Source: Nanobdellota archaeon
Lineage (GTDB): Archaea; Nanoarchaeota; Nanoarchaeia; Parvarchaeales; Parvarchaeaceae
Assembly: GCA_021796445.1 (NCBI GenBank)
Contig: JAKACB010000021.1
Coordinates: forward strand, 1 to 11,728
DNA: 11,728 nucleotides
Direction of reading: 5' to 3'
Shown here: positions 1 to 7,004 of the stretch, piece after piece
Layout: every line of letters begins with the position of its first letter
How positions within the stretch are numbered: position 1 is the first letter of the stretch
Translations under genes and position numbers: made by a program
The notes under the pieces: model-generated
What the model saw: the letters and a program-made list of their open reading frames with translations, nothing else
Told to the model about the DNA's origin: nothing
Databases searched by the model: none

Positions 1-657
1 TTCAACACAGTAAATAACGGTGAAGCTCCACAGCTTTCATCGGCATATGCAGAATACGATGACGGTGCCAAAGTATTTAATTATTATGTAAATTTTAATG
101 GCACTTCTCTGCCTTCTCATTGGGGTTATGCTTTAAATAGTGGCGACAGCTGTACACAAGATAACGGCATAATTTGTACGGCACCTCTTTCTTCTACTAG
201 TACTACTTGTGCTTTTGTACAGTATTCTTATAATCTAAGTAATCTAGGAACTACAGAAGCTTTTGATTGGGGTTCTGGACCATTTAATCAGAATATTTAC
301 GCAAATGACATTCAAGAAGGTGGTGGTCCATATTGTGAGCCTGGGCCCGGATATTTTTATGAGTTAGGAATGTCTGGAAGTACTACGTTATTTTCGGGGG
401 GTACTTTTAGTATAGCTGATAATGTAGGTTATCCTTCATTTTCTGGTTTTTTAAATTCAACAGATCATTTTGTTTATGAATTTAATTATAATACTATACA
501 CATAACAAGTGTTGTTCCTAGCAGCTATTTTGGTAGGGACTATTTTGCATTGGGAGACATAAATGATAGCTCGACACCTAAATTTTACTGGTTTGATATA
601 AGAGATCTCCCTCCCAATGATGTTATGCCATCAGTAAGTTTTGGAAGCGTAGCTTAA
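1..657 (+). CDS. C-terminal part of a secreted/surface protein with a DUF2341-like region (5' end outside the window)
   Basis: The frame is open from the first base to the TAA at 655-657, giving 218 residues of a longer protein; the ATG at 370 is internal, not a start. The opening residues (GEAPQLSSAYAEYDDGAKVF, residues 7-26) resemble the end of the DUF2341 region found in many archaeal cell-surface proteins, where it is followed by a beta-rich lectin-like domain; I recall this from the family and could not search it. The rest is rich in Ser, Thr, Asn, Tyr and Gly, looks beta-rich, and has four cysteines (C51, C59, C70, C112) that could form disulfides. N-glycosylation sequons occur at NGT (33-35), NLS (78-80), and later NST and NDS. 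No C-terminal membrane helix is visible, so any anchor or signal peptide must lie upstream. The role (adhesion, envelope, polymer binding) cannot be decided here. Confidence 0.75.
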   Translation, partial: FNTVNNGEAPQLSSAYAEYDDGAKVFNYYVNFNGTSLPSHWGYALNSGDSCTQDNGIICTAPLSSTSTTCAFVQYSYNLSNLGTTEAFDWGSGPFNQNIYANDIQEGGGPYCEPGPGYFYELGMSGSTTLFSGGTFSIADNVGYPSFSGFLNSTDHFVYEFNYNTIHITSVVPSSYFGRDYFALGDINDSSTPKFYWFDIRDLPPNDVMPSVSFGSVA

Positions 658-667
658 ATAATCTATT

Positions 668-730
668 ACTTCAAAAATTACAATTACCGAAAATTTAGAA
701 GTTATTATCGCTAGAAACTTATTTTTTCTT
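668..730 (+). terminator. Possible 3' hairpin and T-rich terminator of the surface-protein gene
   Basis: Ten bases after the stop codon an imperfect inverted repeat (668-679 with 691-702, about 10 of 12 positions paired) encloses a 12-base loop. It is followed by a T-tract at 722-727. Archaeal termination depends mainly on T-rich tracts, so the T-run is the more relevant part. In such AT-rich sequence a weak stem can arise by chance. The rest of 658-849 holds no gene that I can see. Confidence 0.35.
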
Positions 731-820
731 AATTTTAATATTAAGTATTATGTACTATCCGATTTTACATAACTTAAACTATCTTAACCAGCAGTATAAG
801 CTTTCGGTATAAAACTAATC

Positions 821-828
821 TTTAAATT
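821..828 (+). promoter_or_regulatory. TATA box of the aconitase-IDH operon
   Basis: TTTAAATT is centred about 26 nt upstream of the GTG at 850, which is the usual archaeal distance from TATA box to transcription start. No Shine-Dalgarno sequence precedes the GTG. Both facts point to a leaderless transcript beginning at or next to the start codon. This spacing also supports choosing GTG 850 as the start. Confidence 0.6.
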
Positions 829-849
829 TAACAATTACTTCTAATTAAA

Positions 850-3615
850 GTGGAAACAAAGTGGCAGAATACAATAACTGAATTTGATTTAAACGGCAAA
901 ACAATAAAATATTATTCCTTACCAAAATTAGAAGAATTAGGTTACAACATTTCTAAATTACCTTTTTCTATTAGAGTTGTCTTAGAGTCTCTTCTTAGGA
1001 ATTTAGACGGTAAAAGTGTCAAAGAAAAAGATGTAGAAAACATTGCAAGTTGGGACCCTTCAAATCCAAATGATAATGATGTTCCTTTTAAGGTTTCTAG
1101 GGTATTGATGCAGGATTTCACAGGGGTTCCTGCTGTAGTCGATATAGCGGCTATCAGAGATTATGTATCAAAAAAAGGGAAGGATCCTGCTTTAGTAGAG
1201 CCACTAATGAAAGTAGATCTTATAATTGACCACTCTGTACAAATAGATTCTTTTGGTACAGAAGACTCATTTAAGATAAACCAGGAGAAGGAAGTAGAGA
1301 GAAATAAGGAGAGGTACAAACTTTTGAAGTGGGCTAGTCAGGCCTTCAAATCCTTTAATGTATTTCCTCCATCTGCAGGCATATGTCATCAAGTTAATTT
1401 AGAATATCTTGGTGAGGTTGTGCATCTAGATAACAAATCAAATATTGCATATCCAGATACATTAGTTGGAACGGATTCACATACAACAATGATTGATGGA
1501 TTAGGTATAGTAGGCTTCGGAGTAGGGGGGATAGAAGCAGAAGCAGCTCTGCTTAATCAACCTGTTTCCTTTACAACACCAAAGGTTTTAGGAGTTCATT
1601 TAACTGGCAAGTTGACCGAAGGAGTTACAGCAATGGATTTAGCACTTACTCTTACACGTAAATTCAGGGAAAAAGGAGTAGTTGGTTGGTTTATAGAATT
1701 TTATGGAGAAGGTTTAAATTCGCTTTCTTTACCAGACAGAGCAACAATCTCCAATATGTGCCCAGAATACGGTGCAACTATATCCTTCTTCCCAGTTGAT
1801 GAAGAAACTCTTAATTATCTCAAGGCTACCGGCAGATCAGATAATCAAATAGAGCTTATAAAAAAATATTATGAAAATCAAAAAATGTTCAAGCTCGATT
1901 ATTCAAATATCAAGTTTTCCGATGTTCTAGAATTGGATCTTAATACAGTTAAAACATCTGTTTCTGGGCCAAGCAATCCAAAACAGGCAGTGTCCCTTTC
2001 AGAAGTCCCTTCTACTTTTACAGAGGCATTCATAAAAGATGGAACTCCCCAGAAATTGGGCAAAGAAGAAATAAGATTAGGAACTGAAAGTAATATTATT
2101 GAGCCAGAAAAAATAGATTTTGATAAGGATAAGAAAGAAATTAAAAAAGTAAAGATAAAATTCAGTGATGGGGGAGAAGAGGAGTTTTCAGATGGAGACA
2201 TAGTAATATCCGCAATAACTAGCTGTACTAACACAAGTAATCCAGTTGCTATGGTATCCGCAGGTTTGCTTGCAAGAAATGCATTGCAAAAAGGTTTAAA
2301 GGTAAACCATAAAGTTAAAACGAGTCTAGCTCCAGGTTCAAGGGTTGTTACTGAATATTTAGAAAAAGCAGGTTTAGACAAGTATCTTGATCAATTAGGA
2401 TATTCTTTGGTGGGTTATGGATGTACTACTTGTATAGGGAATAGCGGTCCTTTAGTACAAGAAGTTTCAAATGCAATAAAAGAAAATGGGATAATGACGG
2501 CTAGTGTGCTTTCAGGTAATAGAAATTATGAAGCAAGGATACATAATGAAGTTAAAGGAAATTATTTAATGTCACCTCCATTAGTTGTAGCTTTTGGAAT
2601 AGCAGGTTCTATATTAAAGGATTTGAGCAAGGAGCCTTTGGGTAAAGGCAATGATGGAAAGGAAGTTTACCTAAAAGACATATGGCCTTCTAATGACGAA
2701 GTTAAAGAAATTGTAAGTTCGGTTCTTTCTCCTCAAGAATTCAAAGAAAAATATAAAGATAATCTTAAGGATGTAAATCCCTACTGGAATGAGCTTCCAT
2801 CTACAAATGGTTTATTATATAACTGGGAAGAAGAAAGTACCTACATTCGTTTGCCGCCATTTTTTGATGATGTCAATCCTCAAAAAGAAAATGAGATCAA
2901 ATCAATAGAAGATGCTTCCGTTTTAGCGGTTTTTGGTGATTCGATTTCAACGGACCATATATCTCCGGCAGGAAGCATACCTAAGAATAGCCCTGCAGGA
3001 GAGTATCTGCTTAAAAAAGGTGTAAAGCTCGAAGACTTCAATACATATGGTTCTAGGCGTGGAAATCATGAGGTTATGATGAGAGGCACTTTTGCAAACA
3101 CAAGAATCAAAAACCTTCTTGTTGAAGGAACTGAAGGAGGGTATACCATTTACATGCCTTCAAAGGAAAAGATGTTTATTTACGATGCTGCGATGAAATA
3201 CAAGGAAAGTAAAACCCCTTTGGTAGTATTTGCAGGCATAGAATACGGTAGTGGCAGTTCAAGGGATTGGGCAGCGAAGGGGCCAATGCTTTTAGGAGTA
3301 AAAGCAGTTGTAGCAAAAAGCTTTGAAAGGATACACCGTAGCAATTTGGTTGGAATGGGCGTTCTTCCATTACAGTTTAAAGATGGGGAGGATGCGTTTT
3401 CTCTTAAGATAGACTTTTCAAAACCGGTAAGCATAGAAATACCTTCTAGTTTTAAGCCCAGAGATAAATTAAAAATGGTTTATTATATGCAGGATGGGAG
3501 CAAAAAAGAAGCAGAATTAGTAGCTAGAATCGACTCTGATATAGAATTGGATTATTACAGAGACAAAGGAGTGCTAAACTATGTACTAAGGAGGATGTTA
3601 AAAGATGGAAAATAA
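850..3615 (+). CDS. acn: Aconitate hydratase (aconitase A / IRP1-type)
   Basis: Converts citrate to isocitrate through cis-aconitate in the TCA cycle, using a cytoplasmic [4Fe-4S] cluster. At 921 residues it has the full length of the AcnA/IRP1 class. The cluster cysteines are C459 (in SCTNTSNP) and C525 and C528 (in GYGCTTCIGNSGPL). Their 66- and 3-residue spacing equals that of human IRP1 (C437/C503/C506). R558 and R563 in SGNRNYEARIH match IRP1 R536/R541 at the same offset. The substrate motif TDSHTTMIDGLG and the C-terminal swivel domain motifs (GDSISTDHISPAGS, YGSRRGNHEVMMRG, EYGSGSSRDWAAKGP) are intact. The protein starts at a GTG placed about 26 nt from a TATA box; the next residues fit the usual family N-terminus. 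It overlaps the downstream IDH gene by 11 bp, so the two consecutive TCA steps are co-transcribed. All catalytic motifs are present, so an active enzyme is expected. Confidence 0.97.
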   Translation: METKWQNTITEFDLNGKTIKYYSLPKLEELGYNISKLPFSIRVVLESLLRNLDGKSVKEKDVENIASWDPSNPNDNDVPFKVSRVLMQDFTGVPAVVDIAAIRDYVSKKGKDPALVEPLMKVDLIIDHSVQIDSFGTEDSFKINQEKEVERNKERYKLLKWASQAFKSFNVFPPSAGICHQVNLEYLGEVVHLDNKSNIAYPDTLVGTDSHTTMIDGLGIVGFGVGGIEAEAALLNQPVSFTTPKVLGVHLTGKLTEGVTAMDLALTLTRKFREKGVVGWFIEFYGEGLNSLSLPDRATISNMCPEYGATISFFPVDEETLNYLKATGRSDNQIELIKKYYENQKMFKLDYSNIKFSDVLELDLNTVKTSVSGPSNPKQAVSLSEVPSTFTEAFIKDGTPQKLGKEEIRLGTESNIIEPEKIDFDKDKKEIKKVKIKFSDGGEEEFSDGDIVISAITSCTNTSNPVAMVSAGLLARNALQKGLKVNHKVKTSLAPGSRVVTEYLEKAGLDKYLDQLGYSLVGYGCTTCIGNSGPLVQEVSNAIKENGIMTASVLSGNRNYEARIHNEVKGNYLMSPPLVVAFGIAGSILKDLSKEPLGKGNDGKEVYLKDIWPSNDEVKEIVSSVLSPQEFKEKYKDNLKDVNPYWNELPSTNGLLYNWEEESTYIRLPPFFDDVNPQKENEIKSIEDASVLAVFGDSISTDHISPAGSIPKNSPAGEYLLKKGVKLEDFNTYGSRRGNHEVMMRGTFANTRIKNLLVEGTEGGYTIYMPSKEKMFIYDAAMKYKESKTPLVVFAGIEYGSGSSRDWAAKGPMLLGVKAVVAKSFERIHRSNLVGMGVLPLQFKDGEDAFSLKIDFSKPVSIEIPSSFKPRDKLKMVYYMQDGSKKEAELVARIDSDIELDYYRDKGVLNYVLRRMLKDGK
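3588..3595 (+). promoter_or_regulatory. Strong Shine-Dalgarno site for isocitrate dehydrogenase, inside the aconitase gene
   Basis: AAGGAGGA lies 9 nt before the ATG at 3605, within the last codons of aconitase. It fixes the IDH start and shows that this internal operon gene uses SD-led initiation. By contrast, the first gene of the operon lacks an SD. Confidence 0.75.
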
Positions 3616-4624
3616 AAAATGGAGAGTAGCAGTTATAAAAGGAGATGGTGTAGGCCCCGATGTAATAAATGCATCTCTTTTAGTGTTAGATGCTGTAAAG
3701 AAGAAATTTAATCTAGACATAGAATATGTTCCAGCTGTGGCAGGTTTAAACACAGTTGAGAAATATGGAACTAATTTACCTAAGGAAACTCTCGACACAC
3801 TTAAAGAAACAGATTGTGTACTTAAAGGCCCTACAACTACACCAGAAGGCGCAAATTCATTACCGAGTGCAAATGTTGGTATAAGAAAATATTTTGATTT
3901 ATATGCAGACGTTAGACCAAATAAAACTTTACCAAATGTTCCAAGTATCAAGCCTAATGTTGATATGGTCATCGTAAGGGAAAATACAGAAGGTATGTAT
4001 TCTGGCTTAGACTTTAGAGTAAACCAGGAAACTACTATAGGTATAAGGGTTATAACAAGAAAAGCATGCGAAAGGATAGTTAAATATGCGTTTAAATTAG
4101 CAGAAAGCAGGAAAAAGCACGTTACTTTAGTGCATAAAGGCAATGTGCTTAAGGTTTCAGATGGGATGTTCAAAGACATATTCTATGAAGAGGCAAAGAA
4201 ACATCCTGATGTAAAAGCAGATGATGCACACATAGATGCGATAACACAGTGGTTTATAAAGCAACCAGAATTTTATGATGTTATTGTTACAGAAAATTTA
4301 TTTGGGGATATAATCTCAGATGAAGCAGCTATGGTCGTTGGCGGGATAGGAACTGGTGCATCTGCAAATATTGGGGACAAATATGCAATGTTTGAACCTA
4401 TACATGGCTCAGTTCCAAAGTATACTGGTATGGATAAAGTTAATCCTATAGGAACTATAATGTCGGTTAAGATGATGCTTGATTGGATGGATTATAAAGA
4501 AGCAGGTAAAGCAATTGAAGATGCTGTATATAAAGTTCTTGAAGAAGGAAAGATATTAACGTATGATTTAGGCGGAACAGCAAAATGTTCTGAAGTCGGA
4601 AAAGAAATAGCAAGCAAGGTTTAA
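3605..4624 (+). CDS. icd: Isocitrate dehydrogenase (beta-decarboxylating, probably NADP-dependent)
   Basis: Oxidatively decarboxylates isocitrate to 2-oxoglutarate. The 339-residue protein belongs to the isocitrate/isopropylmalate dehydrogenase family. Isocitrate-binding positions known from E. coli Icd align as S88, N90, R94, R104 and R125; Y132 and K178 match the catalytic Tyr/Lys, and D235/D239 (GDIISDE) lie in the metal-binding segment. VRENTEGMYSG (124-134) is of the IDH type rather than the RE-LTGG-IYFG type of isopropylmalate dehydrogenase. In the cofactor loop HGSVPKYTGMDKVNP, K272-Y273 correspond to E. coli K344-Y345, and Y320 to Y391, which favours NADP+; the equivalent of R395 is Gly, so NAD+ use cannot be excluded. 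The start follows a strong SD and overlaps the aconitase stop by 11 bp. Homoisocitrate dehydrogenase is the main alternative, but the aconitase partner favours IDH. The gene ends 14 bp before a convergent gene. Confidence 0.93.
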   Translation: MENKKWRVAVIKGDGVGPDVINASLLVLDAVKKKFNLDIEYVPAVAGLNTVEKYGTNLPKETLDTLKETDCVLKGPTTTPEGANSLPSANVGIRKYFDLYADVRPNKTLPNVPSIKPNVDMVIVRENTEGMYSGLDFRVNQETTIGIRVITRKACERIVKYAFKLAESRKKHVTLVHKGNVLKVSDGMFKDIFYEEAKKHPDVKADDAHIDAITQWFIKQPEFYDVIVTENLFGDIISDEAAMVVGGIGTGASANIGDKYAMFEPIHGSVPKYTGMDKVNPIGTIMSVKMMLDWMDYKEAGKAIEDAVYKVLEEGKILTYDLGGTAKCSEVGKEIASKV

Positions 4625-4638
4625 CTTAGATTATTTAT

Positions 4639-5112
4639 CTACTTTTTATACAAATAAGATACCGGACACTCATTTTCATGTATAATACAACAACAATGCC
4701 TTGGTAAATTTATATCCTCCTGGAAAGATTTATATGCAAAAGCCTCGTATTCATTCGTTTTCTTGAACGTTACTGCTCTTTTTTTTGATAGAGTATAAAC
4801 TTTTGCTGCCATAAGATCTTCAGGATCTACATCTTTGATATTTACCTTTTTTGAATCGCAATCACCATAAGCCAGATTTACTAATCTTGGCTTGCCTTCA
4901 TATTTTTCTAATACAATCAAGGGAGCATTGATTTTTTCATATAATAAGTCTAAGCTTTTTTTGTCAGTTCTGTACATCCTTTTTAGCTCCTTTGCTATCT
5001 GTTTATTATCAATCATGACTCCCCAAAAATCAAGGGACCCGCCTGGACCACCTATATCCCACTGCTCTAGGCCTTGCTCTTTAACTACTTCAAAAATTTC
5101 TTCTAATTTCAT
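4639..5112 (-). CDS. Unrecognised 157-residue soluble protein with a His/Cys-rich C-terminal tail
   Basis: I do not recognise this family. The protein has no membrane segment or signal peptide. The first 45 residues include WDIGGPGGSLDFWGVMIDNK (18-37) and look like a folded N-terminal domain; the middle is a mix of predicted helix and strand. The unusual feature is the tail, RHCCCIIHENEC: H139, C140, C141, C142, H145 and C149 put six potential metal ligands in 11 residues, with C85 further back. This could bind zinc, an Fe-S cluster or another soft metal, but that is inference. It has its own TATA box just upstream (5134-5142) and no SD, so it is probably a leaderless single-gene message. 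The ORF is intact, with a normal ATG start and coding style like its neighbours, so I take it as a real gene. Confidence 0.75.
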   Translation of the reverse strand: MKLEEIFEVVKEQGLEQWDIGGPGGSLDFWGVMIDNKQIAKELKRMYRTDKKSLDLLYEKINAPLIVLEKYEGKPRLVNLAYGDCDSKKVNIKDVDPEDLMAAKVYTLSKKRAVTFKKTNEYEAFAYKSFQEDINLPRHCCCIIHENECPVSYLYKK

Positions 5113-5133
5113 AAGAATTATAGATTAGCCCTT

Positions 5134-5142
5134 TTTAAATAT
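5134..5142 (-). promoter_or_regulatory. TATA box of the His/Cys-tail gene
   Basis: Read on the - strand the sequence is ATATTTAAA, centred about 26 nt before the ATG at 5112. No SD is present in the 28 nt before the ATG. A leaderless transcript starting at the ATG is the simplest reading. Confidence 0.55.
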
Positions 5143-5158
5143 TTTTCGTTCTAAATTT

Positions 5159-5533
5159 TTATTTTTTCTTTTTCTTTGATTTCTTGTTTACTTTATTAAT
5201 TTTTGACAATGTCTCCTGACTTAATAAATCAAATTGTATGAAGCCTTTTCTCATGCTTATAAATCCTATAAGCAGGAATATTGATATTGCTAATGGAAAC
5301 AGTATAAATATAAACCCCGACAGCAATCCCAAATTTTGTATATTCGCGTATTTTATATATAGTATAAATACAAAGTCTTGCGAGGCTATAACTGCATTTC
5401 CCAGTATGACCCCTATCCAACCTTTTCTATTTCTATTAAACTTGTATATATCATATGCTACAAAAGATGAGAAAATCTGTATTGCAAGTACTATAAAAGA
5501 GACTGACAAAATAACTAAAAGATCATCTATCAT
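5159..5533 (-). CDS. Small three-helix membrane protein with a Lys-rich tail
   Basis: About 124 residues with three hydrophobic segments. Numbered from the ATG start used here they fall at roughly residues 4-26, 39-59 and 66-92. They are followed by a basic, presumably cytoplasmic tail that ends in a run of lysines (NKKSKKKKK). I do not recognise a family. I chose the ATG at 5533; a TTG at 5551 would add six residues (MIRLKR) and is possible. The gene overlaps the end of the upstream RAD55/KaiC-like gene by 11 bp (29 bp with the TTG start). A weak AGGT lies 8 nt before the ATG, so translation is probably coupled to the upstream gene. The tight overlap suggests the two products work together, perhaps with the membrane protein anchoring or signalling to the soluble partner. 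That is inference from context only. Confidence 0.7.
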   Translation of the reverse strand: MIDDLLVILSVSFIVLAIQIFSSFVAYDIYKFNRNRKGWIGVILGNAVIASQDFVFILYIKYANIQNLGLLSGFIFILFPLAISIFLLIGFISMRKGFIQFDLLSQETLSKINKVNKKSKKKKK

Positions 5534-6032
5534 ACGTTTTAACCTGATCAACTAATCCATGTATGCTGTTTAAGGCTTCTTTGTCTATATCCGATTCTAA
5601 AGCAATTATTATTGTTTCAATGTCATTTACTCTTGCAAGTTGGAAGAAAAAATTATAGAACCTGACTACGTTTTTAGAAGAGTTGTATAGCGATAGTGTT
5701 GTTAAAGAATCGAATATCAATACCTTCTCTCCTGTTATTTTTTCTATTCCTAATTTAGTTACTATCCCAATTTCTGTTAAATTAGCAGGGTCGTCAATGT
5801 AAACTACATTGTCATTTTCAGGTAACTCCTTTTTTCCTATATACTTGGATATAGTGTCTATAAAAAATAAATTCTGTGTTTTTATTTTTTCTTCTTTTAT
5901 CTCATTTAATATCATGTCTGCAGGTTTATTTGTGGTGACTATTATTATGCTTTTATTGTCATTTTCTTTTATAATCTTGTATATTTGTTTATAATAATTC
6001 TCTTCTTTGAATACATAAACACTAATTGCCAT
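5523..6032 (-). CDS. RAD55/KaiC-like protein lacking a Walker A motif (pseudo-ATPase)
   Basis: A 169-residue soluble protein with the strand-helix pattern of a RecA/KaiC-type domain. KVLIFDSLTTLSLYN (103-117) resembles the Walker B strand of KaiC/RAD55 proteins (hydrophobics followed by DS), and the later strand ETIIIALES (139-147) fits the next core strand. Where a P-loop (GxxxxGKT) would be expected, after the first strands, the sequence is NKSIIIVTTNKPADMI (26-41) with no glycine-rich loop, so ATP hydrolysis is unlikely. Archaea carry several families of such degenerate KaiC-like proteins (for example DUF835/DUF7504-type), often tied to signalling; assignment to a specific one needs a profile search. 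The next gene, encoding a three-helix membrane protein, overlaps its 3' end. It has its own promoter, downstream of the YvcK gene. A regulatory or scaffold role at the membrane is plausible but unproven. Confidence 0.7.
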   Translation of the reverse strand: MAISVYVFKEENYYKQIYKIIKENDNKSIIIVTTNKPADMILNEIKEEKIKTQNLFFIDTISKYIGKKELPENDNVVYIDDPANLTEIGIVTKLGIEKITGEKVLIFDSLTTLSLYNSSKNVVRFYNFFFQLARVNDIETIIIALESDIDKEALNSIHGLVDQVKTYDR

Positions 6033-6061
6033 TTAAATAACAATATTTGGGAGTTAATAAA

Positions 6062-6070
6062 CTTTAAATA
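6062..6070 (-). promoter_or_regulatory. Probable TATA box for the KaiC-like/membrane protein pair
   Basis: On the - strand this reads TATTTAAAG, centred about 34 nt before the ATG at 6032. That predicts a transcription start near 6040 and a leader of only about 7 nt. There is no SD. The 51-bp gap after the YvcK stop otherwise holds nothing that I can recognise. Confidence 0.45.
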
Positions 6071-6083
6071 AAGCGAATTTAAG

Positions 6084-7004
6084 TCATTTTATTATTCTTT
6101 TTAAAGGCAGCAATATCTTATCTGGGTCATGTTCGTAAGGTACAATCTCATTTATAAAATCTCCATTTATTACTCTTTTATCTGACAGGTCATTTTTAAC
6201 CCATCCTGAAAAGCTTCCATATTTTCCTTTTATGTCGTTTATAGGCATAGTTTTTTCGTTTATAATCACGTAATCCAGCTTTATACCTCTCTCTTCAAAA
6301 AGTCTCACGAAATCAGAAGTTTTAAAGTTGTAGGTTTCTGACTTTTTATTCATGATGTTTACAATAAGTATTTTTTTAGCCTTTGATTTTTGCATTATTT
6401 TTTCAAAGCCATTTACTAGCGTATTTGGGAGTATTGAAGAATAAATATCTCCTGGCCCGAATATAAGAAAGTCTGAATTAAGTATTGCATCTGCAGCAGA
6501 TTTGCTTATATTTACTTTTTTATTAAGTGTTACATTTTTTATTTTAAGTTCTTTGTCGGAGTTTATATCAAGGCTATCCTCTCCTATAAAGTCGCCCTTA
6601 TCAGTTTTTATGACCAGATTAGCAGAGCATTTTATGTCATCAACTATAGGTATAAAATCTATGTTCTTTGGTGTCTTGAACATATCTTTGGCTACTTCCA
6701 GATAGCCTTTATCATATTTTTTGACTAAGCTATACAATATCAGATTTCCAATATTGTGATTTATACCTTCCATCTCAACCCTCTGAGCACTTAAATCCCG
6801 AAGGCTTTCATTTTCAGAAACTGCAAGTATCCTATCCCTTAGATCTCCCAAAGCGTAAATACCGAATTTTTTCCTTAAATACCCTGTAGAGCCACCAGAA
6901 TCAAACATAGTCACAATATTGTTTATTTTTATGTTTTTTATCTTCTTTAGCGCCTTCAAAGTATTTCTTGCACCACTTCCCCCAATTATAGTTATCGTCT
7001 TCAT
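6084..7004 (-). CDS. YvcK/CofD-like family protein (putative UDP-sugar-binding factor)
   Basis: A 306-residue member of the CofD/YvcK (PF01933) fold. Motifs in order: IIGGSGARN (6-14), FDSGGSTGYLR (34-44), LGDLRD (52-57), NHNIGNL (82-88), VDD (121-123) and FGPGDIYSSILPN (182-194). These match the YvcK branch (GGGTG, DDGGSSGRLR, PGDIRN, HxxGNL, GPGSLYTSIIPN), not the F420 enzyme CofD (2-phospho-lactate transferase). In Bacillus, YvcK is needed for growth on gluconeogenic carbon sources and binds UDP-GlcNAc. An archaeal role is not established. The start ATG overlaps the stop of the upstream nucleotidyltransferase gene as ATGA, with GGAGAAGG-like SD sequence just before it. So the two are translationally coupled, which suggests that this protein senses or uses the nucleotide sugar made by its neighbour. 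The lead Asp-Asp of the bacterial DDGG motif is Phe-Asp here. Confidence 0.85.
   Translation of the reverse strand: MKTITIIGGSGARNTLKALKKIKNIKINNIVTMFDSGGSTGYLRKKFGIYALGDLRDRILAVSENESLRDLSAQRVEMEGINHNIGNLILYSLVKKYDKGYLEVAKDMFKTPKNIDFIPIVDDIKCSANLVIKTDKGDFIGEDSLDINSDKELKIKNVTLNKKVNISKSAADAILNSDFLIFGPGDIYSSILPNTLVNGFEKIMQKSKAKKILIVNIMNKKSETYNFKTSDFVRLFEERGIKLDYVIINEKTMPINDIKGKYGSFSGWVKNDLSDKRVINGDFINEIVPYEHDPDKILLPLKRIIK

Noticed and set aside
797..812. TATAAGCTTTCGGTAT with flanking TATA words as a possible hairpin, operator or second promoter
   Set aside because: No convincing inverted repeat, and the distance to the start codon (about 45 nt) is less suitable than that of the 821-828 box.
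1899..2381. 160-codon open frame on the - strand inside aconitase
   Set aside because: It lies wholly within a gene with all catalytic motifs on the other strand, and its translation shows no recognisable domain. A shadow frame.
3180..3434. Open frames on the - strand in the aconitase 3' part
   Set aside because: Overlap the conserved swivel domain of aconitase; no promoter or SD and no protein-like pattern.
3598..4179. 193-codon open frame on the - strand opposite idh
   Set aside because: Antisense to well conserved idh sequence; the hydrophobic, Ser/Thr-rich translation is typical of an antisense shadow.
3605..4624. Assignment as 3-isopropylmalate dehydrogenase
   Set aside because: VRENTEGMYSG and the Ser/Asn substrate loop are of the IDH type, and the neighbour is aconitase rather than an isopropylmalate isomerase with separate subunits.
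5238..5555. 105-codon + strand frame opposite the membrane protein
   Set aside because: Mirror of the membrane-protein gene; the - strand frame fits the operon overlap and has clear membrane segments and a Lys tail.
6084..7004. Assignment as CofD (2-phospho-L-lactate transferase, F420 synthesis)
   Set aside because: The glycine-rich and GPGDIYSSILPN motifs match the YvcK branch, and no other F420 gene is near.
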